Source of the DNA: Numida meleagris
Taxonomy: Eukaryota; Chordata; Aves; Galliformes; Numididae
DNA length: 64,000 bases
Assembly: GCF_002078875.1 (NCBI RefSeq)
Contig: NC_034414.1
Coordinates: 16,089,428 to 16,153,427 of the forward strand
Reading direction: 5' to 3'
The notes beneath the pieces were generated by a model. That model made no database searches, had not been told where the DNA came from, and was given only the letters and a program-made list of their open reading frames with translations. A program made the translations under genes and the position numbers. Positions 1-13,099 of this stretch are shown piece after piece. Position 1 is the first letter of the stretch; each line of letters opens with the position of its first letter.

Positions 1-506
1 CTCCACAGAATGGGCTTCTCTATTTGCAAAGCTTGGTGCCTCTGCAATGGCACTTCTGCAAAGGAACTAGCTAAGGACATCAACCAGCATTGCCTTGTTG
101 TTTCTGGAAGAAAACATGCCCTCAAGAGCGAAGGTGGAGGAGACAGCACTGGGCTGTTTTTTTAAGAAGGTGGGCAAGAAGAAGGTCTTTGATTTGCAGG
201 GTTAGATCTGTCCCTGAAGGATAGCAACTCTGTTCAAAGCCTGCAGGCTAACAGGATCAGAGCACTTTGAAACTGAGCCACTAGAAGGCAGGATTGACCA
301 CAGCGAGAATGTGGCAAGCGCCAGCATCCAGGCACCCTGGCCACACCGCTCACATCTATCCAAAGTAGCTATTTATTTTGGCTATCTCCCCGGAAAGCCT
401 CTGAGGTGGAGGGGGAGACATAAACCCACAGCAGTGCCAAATGGAGGTCAAGGAGCCTAGTGTGATCCTGGGAGCTGAGCTGGCTCTGGATTAGTCTGCT
501 GCTCAC
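1..506 (-). other. RASSF7: RASSF7 intron 2 (part)
   Basis: Intronic DNA downstream, in the sense of transcription, of the first RASSF7 coding exon. The donor GTGAGC sits at 506-501 on the minus strand. The rest of the gene (remainder of the Ras-association domain and the coiled coil) must lie left of the window. No further exon was recognised here. Confidence 0.7.
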
Positions 507-609
507 CTATGGCCCGTGCCAGGGCGATGACCACCTCCTGGCAGGTGGTTTGCTCCGAGACGCCGCAGACGACCCTCTGGATCCCATCTACCCAGACCTT
601 CAGCTCCAT
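507..609 (-). CDS. RASSF7: RASSF7 first coding exon (N-terminal RASSF, start of RA domain)
   Basis: The minus-strand reading begins [20 protein letters not shown] and continues [15 protein letters not shown], ending one base into a codon before a GTGAGC donor. This is the start of the Ras-association domain of the N-terminal RASSF proteins. Residues I10, S17 and Q19 fit RASSF7 better than RASSF8, which has V, T and V there; this comparison is from memory. RASSF7 is a centrosome and microtubule-associated protein needed for mitotic progression, and it binds Ras-type GTPases and dampens JNK signalling (known for the family). Only 34 codons plus one base are in the window; the full protein is roughly ten times longer. 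The start is supported by a good context (G at -3 and +4) and by family N-termini. LRRC56 lying upstream on the same strand agrees with mammalian gene order and favours RASSF7. Confidence 0.9.
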
Positions 610-660
610 CCCCGTGGCTGCCGGGCCTCAGGCACCCTGGGGCATCGCAGGACGGGGTCC
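610..660 (-). other. RASSF7: RASSF7 exon 2, 5' untranslated part
   Basis: A strong acceptor (pyrimidine tract ending CTCTCCTGCAG) lies just right of 660 on the minus strand. The exon would therefore be 507-660, with 51 bases of leader before the ATG. The exon edges are inferred from consensus splice signals. Confidence 0.7.
628..645 (-). promoter_or_regulatory. upstream ORF in RASSF7 leader
   Basis: An ATG at 645-643 opens a five-codon reading (M-P-Q-G-A, then TGA) that ends 18 bases before the RASSF7 start codon. A uORF this close could lower or gate translation of the main frame. The uORF is read directly; any regulatory effect is inference. Confidence 0.45.
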
Positions 661-1385
661 CTGCAGGAGAGAAGACACGAGAGCTCAGGCTCCTGTACAC
701 ATGGGGTTTTGTTGTTATTGTTAACAATACTGACGTTCACCTGCTGAAAGCAAAACAACCCATCAACCTACCTTCCCCAAAGCCCCATGCACAGCTCAGG
801 TCTGGGCAGCAGGACTGAGTCTTCCCTGGGTGAGAAGCAGCGGGGTTTGTCCCTGCGCATAGTGCAGCCTTTTAATGGATTTGATAGATTCCCACTGCCA
901 TTTTTCCAACAATTTGGCAATGTGGCACTGGGGAGTTTCCAAACAATATCTAAAAGGCAGAGGAACCTCCCACCGCCCTCCCACCCACGCTCTCCAGCTG
1001 CACAAAGGGAAGTTGAGAGAAGGTGCAGACAGAGCACATTGCAATCTATTTAACTTCATCTCCAGTTATCTGAGGGAGATTAAGAAATGAGAAAAAAAAG
1101 CACCTCTTGGTATGCAAAAATCTGTGCAAAGCCAGGTTGGGATGAGGAAGCACACAAGAAATGCTGTCTTACTGAAAATGTGTCTTCAGTTATGCCATTA
1201 GGATGTCATTACACTGACAATCACAAATTAACAGCAGCAAGACTGCGTTTAGCAGTGCTAAATGGGGAGCTTGGCTGCCTCTTTTGACACAACACCCACC
1301 TGGTGCTGACACCTGTTATCATGGGCACAGGCAGCTCCTGCATCTTCCAGCAGCTGAAGAACTGCAGATCCTAAAGGATCACTTG

Positions 1386-1461
1386 TTGGGCATGGTGCTG
1401 ATGGGCTGATGGCTGGCCTAGATGATCCTACAGGTCTTTTCCAACCTCAATGATTCTATGA
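1386..1461 (+). repeat. CR1 LINE 3' tail
   Basis: Plus-orientation tail including GGCCTAGATGATCCTACAGG and TTTTCCAACCTCAATGATTC, the typical avian CR1 3' end. 5'-truncated. Confidence 0.85.
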
Positions 1462-3814
1462 CTAAATAGAATCCACATAAAGAACTCGAAGTTTACACTT
1501 GTTTTAAACACTCTTGAAATGACTTTGTTCCCCCCTAAGGGTTTTTTGTAGATCCTTGAAGCATCAGGCTTGAGGACATCAGGCAGAGGAAGGTGTACAT
1601 GTAATTTCCATGTGCTCTATCCAAATGATCCCAAGCTGCTTTCCAAACCTAACCCAGCTCATCAGTCCCTCAGCTCCCATTCCCAAGGTTTGTGAACACA
1701 CCGTGATGGCTGCCAGTTTGGAGAAGGAGAAGATGCCAGCACATAGGAGAAAGCTTTAACTTGGGTTAAAAAAGCCTTTTTTTTTTTTGCACACCTGAGA
1801 AATCAAAGCAAGGGCTGAAGGGCTCCCACTTTCAGCAACAGAAGATTGTAGCTGTGACACAGTAAAGGCCAGGAGAAAGTCGGTTTCACGATGCTATTCT
1901 CAATGGGAGATCTGAGGGTGCCAGGATAGAACAACTTACTGAAGAACAAGCCCAAAAGCCAAATCCACACCCCAGGGAACACTCAGCTGATCCAACACAA
2001 ACCTCTCCACCTGCCACGGCAGAGTAATCAATCCCTAATTTTCAGATTTTACTCGCGGTGTTTTGGGACTCGCTGCAAAATGAGCTGGCCCCGTTCACAT
2101 TGCTGATAGCCACAGAACAGGCATGAGAGCAGAGCAGTCACTGGGCCACAGACACCTCCCTGCTGAGCTCACCTATGTTTGACTTGGCGGTGCCAACAGG
2201 GAAACCGGCAGTGACAAAGGACCTTGGGCACCAGCATACAGTGGGTCTCCTGAGCACCGTGTTTGCCAGGTGGAGCTCAGCCTGGTTTCGGGCAGGGTTT
2301 TGCCGTGCTGTGTGCTCCGTGCTGGCTGAGAGCGGCCAGCTAATCCAGCACCCACCCCCGCCACCGAACAAAGTTCGGCCACGCTGCTGAGCTTGGGCAC
2401 CACCCTAAAACACACCACAAGGTCACCACCGTGCTGGGGGACAGCACACCAATGCCAGTGTGGGGTGGTGGTACGTCCTGGAAAGCCACGCACTGACCAT
2501 GAGTGCCAAACTGCCCGTGGAGCCAGGCTTCTCTCCAGTAAGGTTCATCCTGGGGCAGAGCCCCAGCACAGGCCAGGAGTGGCCAGTTTGAAAATAAATA
2601 AGCGAAACCAGCCAGCTGAGGATTGTATCATGAGAAAAGAAGCAGACTCACCTTTCCTCACCCAAAATGCCAGCAGCTGCTGAGGCGAGGGGTCACAAAC
2701 AGTGCTGGATCCAGTTTTGGGACACCCAGGGGTGCCGCAGGGGTAGAAGCACCTGTTTGGGTGCAAACCGAGCTCTGGCCCCGCCTCAGCTGAGTGCCTC
2801 CAGCAATCATTTACCAGTATTTGGCCCATGGCACTAAAAAGCAGGGAGCGGCGTGACGTGGCCTTCTGCCTTTTGTGGAGTAGTTTCGGCTTCAAACTGA
2901 CCAAGGTGGTGGGAAAGCGACCCTTTGGATTTCCCACAGTGGTAATTCAGAGAGCAGGTTATAGCTAAGGAGAATGCAAAGCTCATCCTTGGATCCGGGA
3001 CAGCAACTCCTCATCTCTTCCTGAACACACTCGCTCTTTGTTAGCTCCACATCCTTCCCTGCTTCTCCAAACCCTATTTATGAGCATCCCAGCGTCCTGC
3101 AGCCCAGACCAGCCCCTTGACCTCCACACTCCTCCAGAATGCTCTCTCCAGACTTGGAAAGAACCCAGAGGCAGAGGGTTTGTTTTCACCAGGGGTAGGA
3201 CTCACCCAACGTTATCTGCTCTTCCATGGCAGCATTATCCTTGCTGCTATAAAAGCTTCCGTGGCCCAGCCTGACCTGACAGCTTCCCACCCTCTAAATT
3301 TGAAGGTGAGGAACAGCTTTTCTTTTGGTCCCTTTGATCACAAACCAAAGTGCAGAGAAGTGCCCCAAAACAGCGCAAAGATGTGAGCGGGTGGCCGTGG
3401 TGCCAGCACAGAGATGCGTGATAGCGCTCCCAAAAGCTGCTCTCATTTTTATTTATTTCCCCCTACCCCCACTATGGATTTCTAAATAACTTTTATTGGA
3501 AGCAGATTAACAAAGTGACTAATTTTCTGCTCCCTTCCCATGTGCTTGGTCCTAAATTGATGGTATGGATGATTCATACAACTTCTTCAACAAATTTCCT
3601 AACTGGGAGTTGGAATTTCAAATGCTGACAAGAAAAAAAAATTAAATAATGTAACACTCCCAGATCTTACAGCTTTATTTTTTGCTGCATCTCAGTCTAA
3701 GTTGGAAAAAACCAAGCTCAGAAAACGTTCAGTCTTAATTTGAACAAAGCTTCACCCTCACATGGATTGAGGCTGCTTTTAAAGCTTGGGCTTTGAAGTC
3801 AACTTCAGATTATC

Positions 3815-4073
3815 AGAGAATCATTAAGGTTGGAAAAGACCTCCAAGATCACCGAGTCCAACCCCCAGCCCACCCCCACCATGCCTACTAACCATGTTCC
3901 TCAGTCCCACAGCTCCACAGCTCCTGAACATCTCCAGGGACAGTGACTCACTATCTCCCTGGGCAGCCTGTGCCAGTGCATCACCACTCTTTCAGAAAAG
4001 TTATTTTTCCTAATATCCAACCTGAACCTCCCCTGGCACAACTAAAGGCCATTCCCTCTTGTCCTATTGGATT
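3815..4073 (-). repeat. CR1 LINE 3' fragment
   Basis: Reads AGAATCATTAAGGTTGGAAA at its left end, then the complement of the CR1 3' region (CCTGGGCAGCCTGTGCC, TAATATCCAACCTGAACCTC). Minus orientation, 5'-truncated. Confidence 0.93.
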
Positions 4074-7000
4074 ACCTCAATTAAAAGAGAAAGCAATTGG
4101 TCCTCCTCCTAATCGAGGTATTTTGTGATGTGGATTGAACCCATCTCAGCAGCAGATGGAATGGACAGATTTCACAAGGACTGCCCCTGTTCTACCAGAC
4201 TCCTGGGGACAGCCACAGCTCCTCGCATCGGTGAGGAGGGAAGGACCAGGAGAGGATCCAGCACAGAGCATCTAAGGGCACGCTACCCTGTGCCATCAAG
4301 ATCTGGACCCCAAATAGGCAGTGCTAAACAGAGCACAGAAAACAGCATCACCTTTGAATGCAGTAGCAGGCGTGTTTGCTAACAGAACTTCTCTTTGGGG
4401 GTCAGGTTTTTTGTTTGCTTTTCTGACTGTCGAGCTGAAATACCGGCAGTACGGAGAAGCCCTGCTAGCAAGTTGTGCCAGGGCGAGTGCATAGCCAGGC
4501 TTTGAAATCTGTGTTTGCACCACAGGAGTGCCTCTGGATCCAAATTCAAACACGCACAAGTAGTTTTCAGCCTGTAATTAAGGCTGTCGTGCTTGATAAA
4601 CACGGACGAAATCCTCCTGGGCTTCTCTTCTCTTGTTAACCCCAACAGCAGCCCCGTGCCCAGCTCCTGCCCACAAGGCTGGCAGGGTTTCGCCTGGTTG
4701 GCAGTTTCACCTGCTGAGCATCGCAGGATGCATGGATGGTGGAGTGCTTCTGGGGACAGGCTGTGCCACAAAGCAACCCCTCATAAAGGGTCTGCAGACA
4801 GGCAGAGATGTCCTCAGCTTCCCGGGTGAGCAGGGAAGTGGGGCTGGCCAGGAGAAAGGGGAGAAAACAAGGAAAAGCCAGAAATGCTGCCAGGAATTAT
4901 GCCAGACTTCAACATCCTGCACCACTGCTGGGAGCTTCCAGGGGACCAGGAGTCCGAAGAGGAGATTTCAGAGGCCCAGGTGTTGTGGATGGGGCAGGAC
5001 ACCCTGCTGGGACCATGTCCAAGAGGTTTTAGGGTGATCCTGGCTGGGGACAAAGCCCTGCCCCAGGAGACTGGGATGGGAGGAAACGTGCAGAGCTGGG
5101 AAAGGCAGGCACGTAGGAAGCAACCCACACGTGTGATCCCACACCACGGGAAACTATTCAAGCAGCAGGAGAAGAAGGAAAAAAAACACACAAGTAAACA
5201 GCAAGTGGCGACAGGAGCAGCCACGTGCTGCCATCCTGCATGTCTGAGTGCTGGCAGTGACTCACCAACCGTGATCAGCTGCTGCAGTGACACATCCAGT
5301 AGCTATGTAACACTTCCCAGGTCCCTCCCTGCCCAAGGTACCAGCCCAGCTCCTGAACACTGAAGGGAAGAGATCGTACTTGCCCATGTGCAAATCCACT
5401 GTGAGCTGCTGGGGCAGAAACACCTGCTTGAGTGCTGCCACCACTTGCTAAAACCCTCCTGAAGAACTGAAGCCTCCTGTTACCTAGGTGCAGAAAGGAC
5501 CAGGCAGCAGGGAAAGCGCAGTGGCTTACAAGCCAGAGTAGGAGGAGGTCTACAGAGAACCAAAGCCTCATGATGGTGCCCATCCTGCAGCCCAAGCTCA
5601 AAGGGATGGGAAAGGTGGTGGCCTGGGCTTCCCTCCAGGCCACTGACAGCTTTGTCCTGCCTCAGGTCCTTCTTTTGGAGAAGCACCATCAGCTCTTGAT
5701 ATGGTGTCACACGGATGGCACAGCTCTTCTGGGCCTTTCTTGCCACATCCATCACAGGCCAAATGATAGAGCCATGGTGGTGGACACGGTTCAGTGCTAA
5801 CTGCAGTTCTTTGTCTGGTCAGCAGGTCCCACATCAGGGAGAGAACATCAGCCAGGGCCCTGAACGAGATGTCTGGCCCTGCTGAAAGGTGGAAGTGAGC
5901 AGCACTGGAGAAGGACAAACAGAAGGAAAAGGCACTGCGCAACAGACCCTGGTAACACTCCTGCTGCCACAGAGAACATGAAGCAAAGCCCTGCCCTAGC
6001 TCTGCGACTCCATGAGCTGCTGATGGAGGTCACAGGAGCTCAAGGAGGGACAAACAGGTCCTACCAGAGCATTCGTTGTGTCACTGATGATGGCAGCCTG
6101 GAGGCAGCTTCCATCCTGTCCTTCCTTTGTCATCCTGCGGTCGCAGTGTCCCCTGTGTACCAAAACTGCAAGCAATGCATTATGCAAAGCACCCACACTG
6201 CTCCAGGAGAAACCCCAGACACAGCCCAGCTCTGTTGTGCTCCCATAGCAGGTGGCTTTTGCTGTGCAAAAAGCAGAACCAGCACTCAGCTTCTGTACAA
6301 GTTACGGTCACATTTCCAGAGCTTTTTGCATGCAAAGGAGCTTGAAGAGCCACGACTGGGAAGACTCAATCATTTGGCACTTGTAGCATTCATGAGCCAA
6401 AACATCACTTGAGACCAAAGCCACAGACCCAGCACCACACAAGTGTCCCGGAATCCCAAATCAGACCTGTGCCAGCACTAGGATCTTGCAGAAGGCACAC
6501 TTACAGAAAGCCACAGACACCATCCTGCCCGCCTCAAGCAAGCAACCTTCCATTAGGAACAAAACAGAGGCTCTGGGATGTTCTGCTCCACTTCCATCCT
6601 CCAAATTACAGGGAGCTGCAAGCCCATGCCAGCAAACCTGGGGCATACCCGCAAGACCAGGGGCTGCTCACACTCCTCGTGATGGGGAAATGTCCTCGGG
6701 GTCGCATCCTTGGGCTGGGATTTGGGTGAGGGAGGCTCAAGCCCTGGCAGGCTGATTATGTGCCCAAAACCATCCCAGCTCCACCTTTGTGGCCTTGAAG
6801 CTTTGAAACCCACCCAAAGGCTTTGCAAACAGCATCCAGGAGAAGCTCAGGAATTTCTAGGGGAAAAAAAACAACAAGCCAAGACCAGCATCCAAGCAGC
6901 CATCTCTTACGGAGTTCACCGAGGCAGGAGGTGACAGGGGCACCTGGGCTGGGTCCCGTGGTGTCCTCTGCTCAGGCAGGCAGGGGAATTAATGGCTAAC

Positions 7001-7864
7001 CACATCCTGCCGTGATGCCAGCAGAGCGGTGTTGCAATGTCAACAATCACAGGCAATGATAACACTGCAAACATGTCACGTACCTCACCAGAGCCCCACT
7101 GACGAGCAAAGCACAGACCATGGCACCAACTGAAAATTCATAAATTAAAACTTAAAGAGACAAACAAACAGAGGAAAAAAAAAAAAACAAGGCAATTGCT
7201 GCAAACCCTGAACTCTGGCCAGATGGATGCACAACGGATGAGCGTGTGCATGCACACAGACTGGAAGAAGGACTGTCCTTAATGTACCATATTTCTCCCA
7301 AGCAGCACTAATGGTAGCTATTTGGGGGGGAGGAGAGTAAGGCTGGCTATTAAAGTCAGCCATAAAGATTAAGGCTTCCGAGGGAAACATGAGCAGCACC
7401 TGCTATTGCTGTAATCATTATGATCAACCTCAGACACGAGTGAAGAGCGACTACATGAAAGCAGCCAAGAGTGAATCCATGGCAGTTTTTTTTCCCAAGG
7501 GAGTAAAGCAAAATTATCAGAGGCATCTACATTAGAGGAGAGAGGAAAGGCTCTTGCACATAAGACAGATCTTGTGCTTCCACGCTCTTCTTTAGTTGCG
7601 CAATGAGCCTGCCAAGATGCTCAGCCCTCTGGAGGAGAGGCTGGGAAAGCACTTAGGTGTCCAGCTCCCAGCACAGGACAGGTCTGGCACCTTTGGGATC
7701 CAGGCTGGCGCAGTTCAGCTTGGATGACTGGACTTTGACTCCTTTCAGGGCTGCACTCCCCCAAAAGCTTTGACTTTTAATACAAAAACCTAGTGCTTGC
7801 TTTCCAGCTGTGAAGAGCAATGCTCATCCTGCAGATGCTGCCCATCCAACTGACCACCTCCTAC

Positions 7865-8022
7865 CAATACTGCCCACTAAACCACGTCCTTAAGTACCAC
7901 ATCAGCCTTTTCTTGAACACCTCCAGGGATGGTGACTCCACCACTTCCCTGGGCACCCTGTTCCAGTGCCCCATCACTTTTTGAGGAGAAATTCTTCCTA
8001 ATATCCAACTTGAACCTCTCAT
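7865..8022 (-). repeat. CR1 LINE fragment
   Basis: Minus-orientation CR1 body (CTTGAACACCTCCAGGGATG, CCCTGGGCACCCTGTTCCAG, CCTAATATCCAACTTGAACC). The terminal tail is degraded or missing. Confidence 0.88.
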
Positions 8023-9239
8023 CTTCCTTAGGAGGAGGATTCTGGGGAGCACTCAGTACAGCTGGTACATGCCAAGCCCTGAGGGCTATCAGACAACTCA
8101 ACTGCAGCATGCATCTGCCAGGAACTTCAGCCTCTCCATCGTGCTTGCTTCCCACAGCAGGTGAGATGAGGAGCACGATGTAACTCATGAATACTCCCCT
8201 GTTATTACATGCAGACCATTCCTCAAGACGGAAAACAGCTTCTATTTATCATGACATGGGATGCAGGAGGAATGCTGCGAATCTGGAGACACAGGAGCCT
8301 GCTTTGGTCTTGGAAATACTCAGACATACCTCAACTACCTGCTTGCCACAGGCTATTGTGGGGAATGGGGGAAAACAGTCTCAATAAAAACTTTTAAGGG
8401 GATATTATTGCTGCTCCCTTTCAACTACTTCTGCTGCTGCTTTCTGGAAATAGCTGTATGATTTAAAAGTCCTTATTAGGCAACAGAGCTCTGATGGGCA
8501 ATAGACCACTTCTACTGTCTGCTCCAAACATTTTGCCTTGTTAACTCCACAAAAATGGACTACTTCTCCGTGTGGGTGGTGCATCCATCCTGTGACCCAG
8601 CGTCCTACATTGTTTGAAGTGACCGCGTGTGCAAAATGAAGAGAGGAAGGAGATAACCGAGCAAGCACTCTGACAGCACGTCTGGACAGCATTAGGGAGA
8701 GGCAGCCATGGTGGAGACATCCATCAAGGGCACTTGCTGTTTTGTCAGAGAAACCAGAGATTTTGAGAGCAGCATCACCAAAATCCTGGAGTTACAGCTT
8801 TGGTTTTTCTCTAAAAATGTGGCTGTGGTCCTGCACAGAGATAAGGAGGAGATGCAGCTGGACCAGCTGCAAGGCCACCACTCACAGACACCTGCGGATC
8901 TCTGCATCTCACCTCAAAGAAACGGAGAATTTCATTTCCATAGAGTTATAGGAAAGTTCAGGCTGGTCACATAGCCCAACAAGCACACAAAGCAGCCAGA
9001 TGACCCCAAAACATCGCTCTCTTCTCCCTCCCCAGCCTGCTTCCCAGCCTCCAACAAAGGAGCTGCCAGCAGCGATCCTCTCGTTGCTCCAACTCCCTTT
9101 ACAGGGGAGAAGGCAATTAAATTGCCAAATGAAAAAAACAGAGATAACCTTCCAGATTATTTTCCATTTCCAGAGTAACTCACAGTTTCCTGCCCTCTTC
9201 AGAGGGCAGCCACACACCAAGGACGCGCTGCAGGGCCTC

Positions 9240-9620
9240 GGGAGGGAGCGCTGAGGATGCGCTAATGAATATGCAGGTGCACGCTGCCACAGATGTTTAT
9301 TTATAACTTTGTAGGATTAAAAAGGCCTTTAATGACCATTTGTGGAGAGCTGAAATTACTCCTTTCTTTCTCTCTCCCTCACAGACACTGAGTCAAACAA
9401 ACAAGAGGCCCAGAATGAATCCAGGTTGAAACCTTTGATAAGACACTTGTGTATTTTAGAAGTCTGCTTTCACAGCACCTCACATGTGATTAATTAGACA
9501 AAGGTGCCATCAGTCCCAATCTGAACCCACCCGGAGATAACAAGCTCTTTAGAGCATTAAAATAGAGGCACATCTTCACAGGCAACTCTGTCCCTTATCT
9601 GGCACAAAAACACACAGGGC
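9240..9620. promoter_or_regulatory. candidate conserved non-coding block (intronic)
   Basis: Repeat-free, AT-rich block containing TTAATGACCATTTGTGG, several TAAT cores and GATA sites. Only its composition and motif density support this; conservation was not tested. Confidence 0.2.
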
Positions 9621-10041
9621 TATCTGCAAAACTACATGTGCATTTTGGTTAACAGCTCTGCAAAAGTAAATGTTGGCAAGGGCCTGGGCACAGAGCAGGG
9701 AGCCATCCGTCAGGAGGTACAAATCACTCCCTTTCAACATGACAGTGTTGTAAAGTCAAATGGAGGCAGCGAGGATTAAGGCTGCTGGGCCCATTTTAAT
9801 GTCCTGAACAGCGAGCTGCAACAAAAATCTTGAGTTTTCAGAAGTGTCTGGATGTTCAAGCTACATGCAGTTCAGGCTCTGCTCAGGTTGCTTCTGGAAG
9901 CTGAGCCTTTTGAACCTTTTGCCCTAACTTCTGTATGCTCTCAGGTCATTAAAAACCTAAACACTGAGGTCTGAACAGTGTGTTCCAGGAGAAAACTTAG
10001 CTGCTGGGTGGAACTAACACATCCCAGTTTTCTGCAGGTCT

Positions 10042-10272
10042 CATAGAATCACAGAACATCCCAAGCTGGAAGGGACCCACAAGGATCATCGAGTCCAATC
10101 CCTGGCTCCACACAGGACCACCCAAAATCCCAACCCTATGTCTGAGAGCACTGTCCAAACACTCCCTGAACTCTGTCAGCTTGGAGCCATGCCTGCCACC
10201 CTCCGGGGAAGAACCTTTTCCTAACACCCAGCCTGAGCCCCCTCGATGCAGCTCCATGCCGTTCCCTTGGGA
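10042..10272 (-). repeat. CR1 LINE fragment (different subfamily)
   Basis: Begins CATAGAATCACAGAACATCC, followed by CTGGAAGGGACCCACAAGGA and CTCCATGCCGTTCCCT. This differs from the commoner tail in the window, so it is likely another CR1 subfamily. Minus orientation. Confidence 0.88.
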
Positions 10273-10956
10273 ATGTACCAAGAGGTACAAGGTCACCTTC
10301 TTGTCCACCCCAGCCTTCACACCACAAACATATGGGGCTCTTCACAGAAAAAACTGCTGCCAATCTCCAAACACTGGCAGAACTTGGAAAAAAATCAACA
10401 AGAGAAAACAGCAACCACAAAGCCTCCAAAACCACCTTGTCTTTATTCCTATTTAGAAATACCTCTGGTGTTCATCCAAATCCCGCACACCACCAGAAGC
10501 CTCGGGCAAGCATCCAGAGGCAGCGATGAGCTCCCCAACACATGCTGTCACCTGCTGGGGAAACGATTCCTGGCAGGAACCACTAAACCAGCCATGACCC
10601 TTTAAGTGCCCTTCCAGGGCCTTCCTCCACCCAGCAGCCAGGTAGCTACGTGATAGGGGAATCCAATCCTTAAGTGCTATTGCGAGTGCCAAGGCACCAA
10701 AGACACCTGACCCGCACCGACTTGTGAACTGTTCCCAGAGCCCTTCCTGTCCACATCCCTCCCAGTCACAGGAAGCACCTTAGGGCCACGGGGAGGTTTG
10801 GGGATGAGGCTCTTAACACCAAGAGCTCCGGCAGCTTCTATGCTTCAGTGAAGATAAAGAAGCAGCAGAGGAAACCATCCCAAATTCAGGCAGCGCTCGC
10901 TTGCTCCAGCATTTCCAGCTCAGGGCTGACCCACCCATGTCTTCAGGTAAGAGGTT

Positions 10957-10972
10957 TTTTTTTTTTTTTTTT
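10957..10972. repeat. T homopolymer
   Basis: Uninterrupted run of T, possibly the remnant of a retroposon tail; no element was recognised beside it. Confidence 0.8.
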
Positions 10973-11266
10973 GAAGCAACAAGTTATTCTAGATGACTAG
11001 CCCGGGGCGGCTGGAAGCACCCCAGCCCTCAAGAAAGTGCTGACTCCAACCAACAACAAGCAAGATAATCAGCTGCTTTTAGAAGCTCATGAGCTTGGCA
11101 CCCGAAAAATGGAAGGACATGAAATTGTTAGCAGTCATTTACAATAACAGGGTTTTCTTTAAAACCCTGCATGTAGACACACTTATGCCTTAATTTGACT
11201 GCGCAGGTTTACAAGGGCATAAACAAGTCAGAACAGATAGAGGAACATCCCTTAAAAAGATGCTTT

Positions 11267-11284
11267 AAAAAAAAAAAAAAAAAA
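11267..11284. repeat. A homopolymer
   Basis: Run of about 18 A in unique sequence. Confidence 0.85.
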
Positions 11285-11389
11285 CCACGCAAAGAGCTAA
11301 TACTGAAGGCATCCCTCACACCTTTAAACCCCAGCACAGAACAACGCATCCTTGAGCAGGCTTCCTTCTAGCTCACCGTGCATGCAGAC

Positions 11390-11494
11390 GTGGCACTGAG
11401 GGACGTGGTCAGCGGGCACGGTGGGGATGGGTTGGTGGTTGGACTTGGTGATCTTGAAGGTCTTTTCCAACCTGAATGATTCTGTGATTCTATG
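11390..11494 (+). repeat. CR1 LINE 3' tail
   Basis: Plus-orientation tail with GGTGGGGATGGGTTGGTGG and TTTCCAACCTGAATGATTCT, ending in the CR1 octamer-like repeat (TGTGATTCTATG). Confidence 0.92.
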
Positions 11495-13099
11495 CTGAGT
11501 GATGCCGTGCATACGACCCAAGCCTGCACGCGGTCCCAAAGCATCATTACCCCTACATGCAGCAGGACAGGATACTTGGATCACCTCCCACAGCAGAGAG
11601 GAGGAAGAGGACAGGGTAACAGGATGAAAGCCTGGACGAGGTGAGTTAGTGGGGCCTCTGGCAGACGTTCTGGCAGCATTTCTCTGCAGCATGGTACAAG
11701 GGTGAAGGCGGCCACAACACCAGTCTCCACTGTACAGGTAGAAGGCACGTTCTATCAGGGCTGAGCAGTTCCCACCCAATCCTGTTCTTCATCCAGTCCC
11801 CAAAACACTTCAACACAGAAGCTCCTGCAAGCAGTAACCCTGGTATCTTCAGTAATTACACCACTACCTCTTTTGGTCAAGTTACCTCTCAAAGAGCAGC
11901 AAACGAAGCACCCTCAGATGATTCACTCCAGCCACTTTTGCTAGCCCCAACCTGCTGCCAAAAGGCTTGGGCAAGGCTGGCAAGTTCCCCAGCACGTTCA
12001 CTTGGGCCTGCAGGTATCCAAAGCAACCAAGCACAGCTGTTACTTGCTTCTCTCCTCAAACAGAAGAAATAATGATAAAAATTGGATTTGAACGCCCTGG
12101 CCAGGAGTCATGGGTTTTGGAGCACAGCCCGCTCCATCCCAGCCCTTCATCCTCGCTTTGGGGGGAAGATGCTTCTCTGACTCAGCCCTCAGCATCCCCC
12201 AGGATGCTTTTATGAGAAAATTGCAAAAAGGCTTTAAGCAGATTTACGCTTGTGGAAATTTCTCACTCACCGTGTTTCCTATTTCGGGGGCACAGGGTAG
12301 CAGCAGGGAGATACACCAAAGGGGTCAGGCGCAACGCTGGGGCTCTCCCAGCAGATAACGGTGCCAGGGAGGTGGGGGGATTCCTGGCATTCCAACCAGC
12401 ACCAGTGGGACGAGCTTCCCTGTGCTGCAAGGAGCCGGCAGCCCCCCTCTCCACAACACCAGATAAGCAGGGCAAGAAGTGCTTGGGGATGCTTTGCACT
12501 CAGCCACTCCTGATAAAAGGCACACCACCTCTCTCCATGCTAAAAAAAGCTGCAGTTTTTGTCACACGAGGAGCATGACCCTGCACTGCTACACTCAAAG
12601 CGGGAGAGTTGGAGGGTGCCTTTGTCACTGCCACATTTGCAGGGCCGGCTGCCTGCCCAGCGAGCCTGCGGGGCCCTGAGCATCCCCTAGAGCCTGACCT
12701 GGCTCAGTGTGAGCAGCAGCCAAATCTCCCTCCCTCCTCTTCGCACCCCTTCTGCAAAGCCACTCAGTGACTCGGACTTGGGTCCCATCCATGAGAAATC
12801 CCAGCAAATGATGCCATCGCGATGCACCTGCTCTGCTCCAGTGGTGCCGGCCCTGAGCTCCCCCCGGGGTTTTTTAGTGTTCAATGCAAAGTGTCGTGAC
12901 AGGGCAGAGTCGGTTTGCCAGCCCGCAGCGTGCTCCAAGTGAAGTTACAAAACAACCTGCTGAATGCCACTGGAGTTCACGGAAGGCATCAGAAGTATGC
13001 GGCAAGGAGCCCAGAGCTTATCTAGCCCCGTGCCTGAGGAATGTAACCCCTCTCCACGCCCTGCTGGGGGATCTGGAGCCATCTCTGCCTTTCCTTCCG

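Noticed and set aside
5260..6412. Open frames of 90-160 codons on both strands at 5.3-6.4 kb
   Set aside because: No recognisable domain, conflicting strands, and no consistent splice chain; treated as intron sequence of RASSF7.
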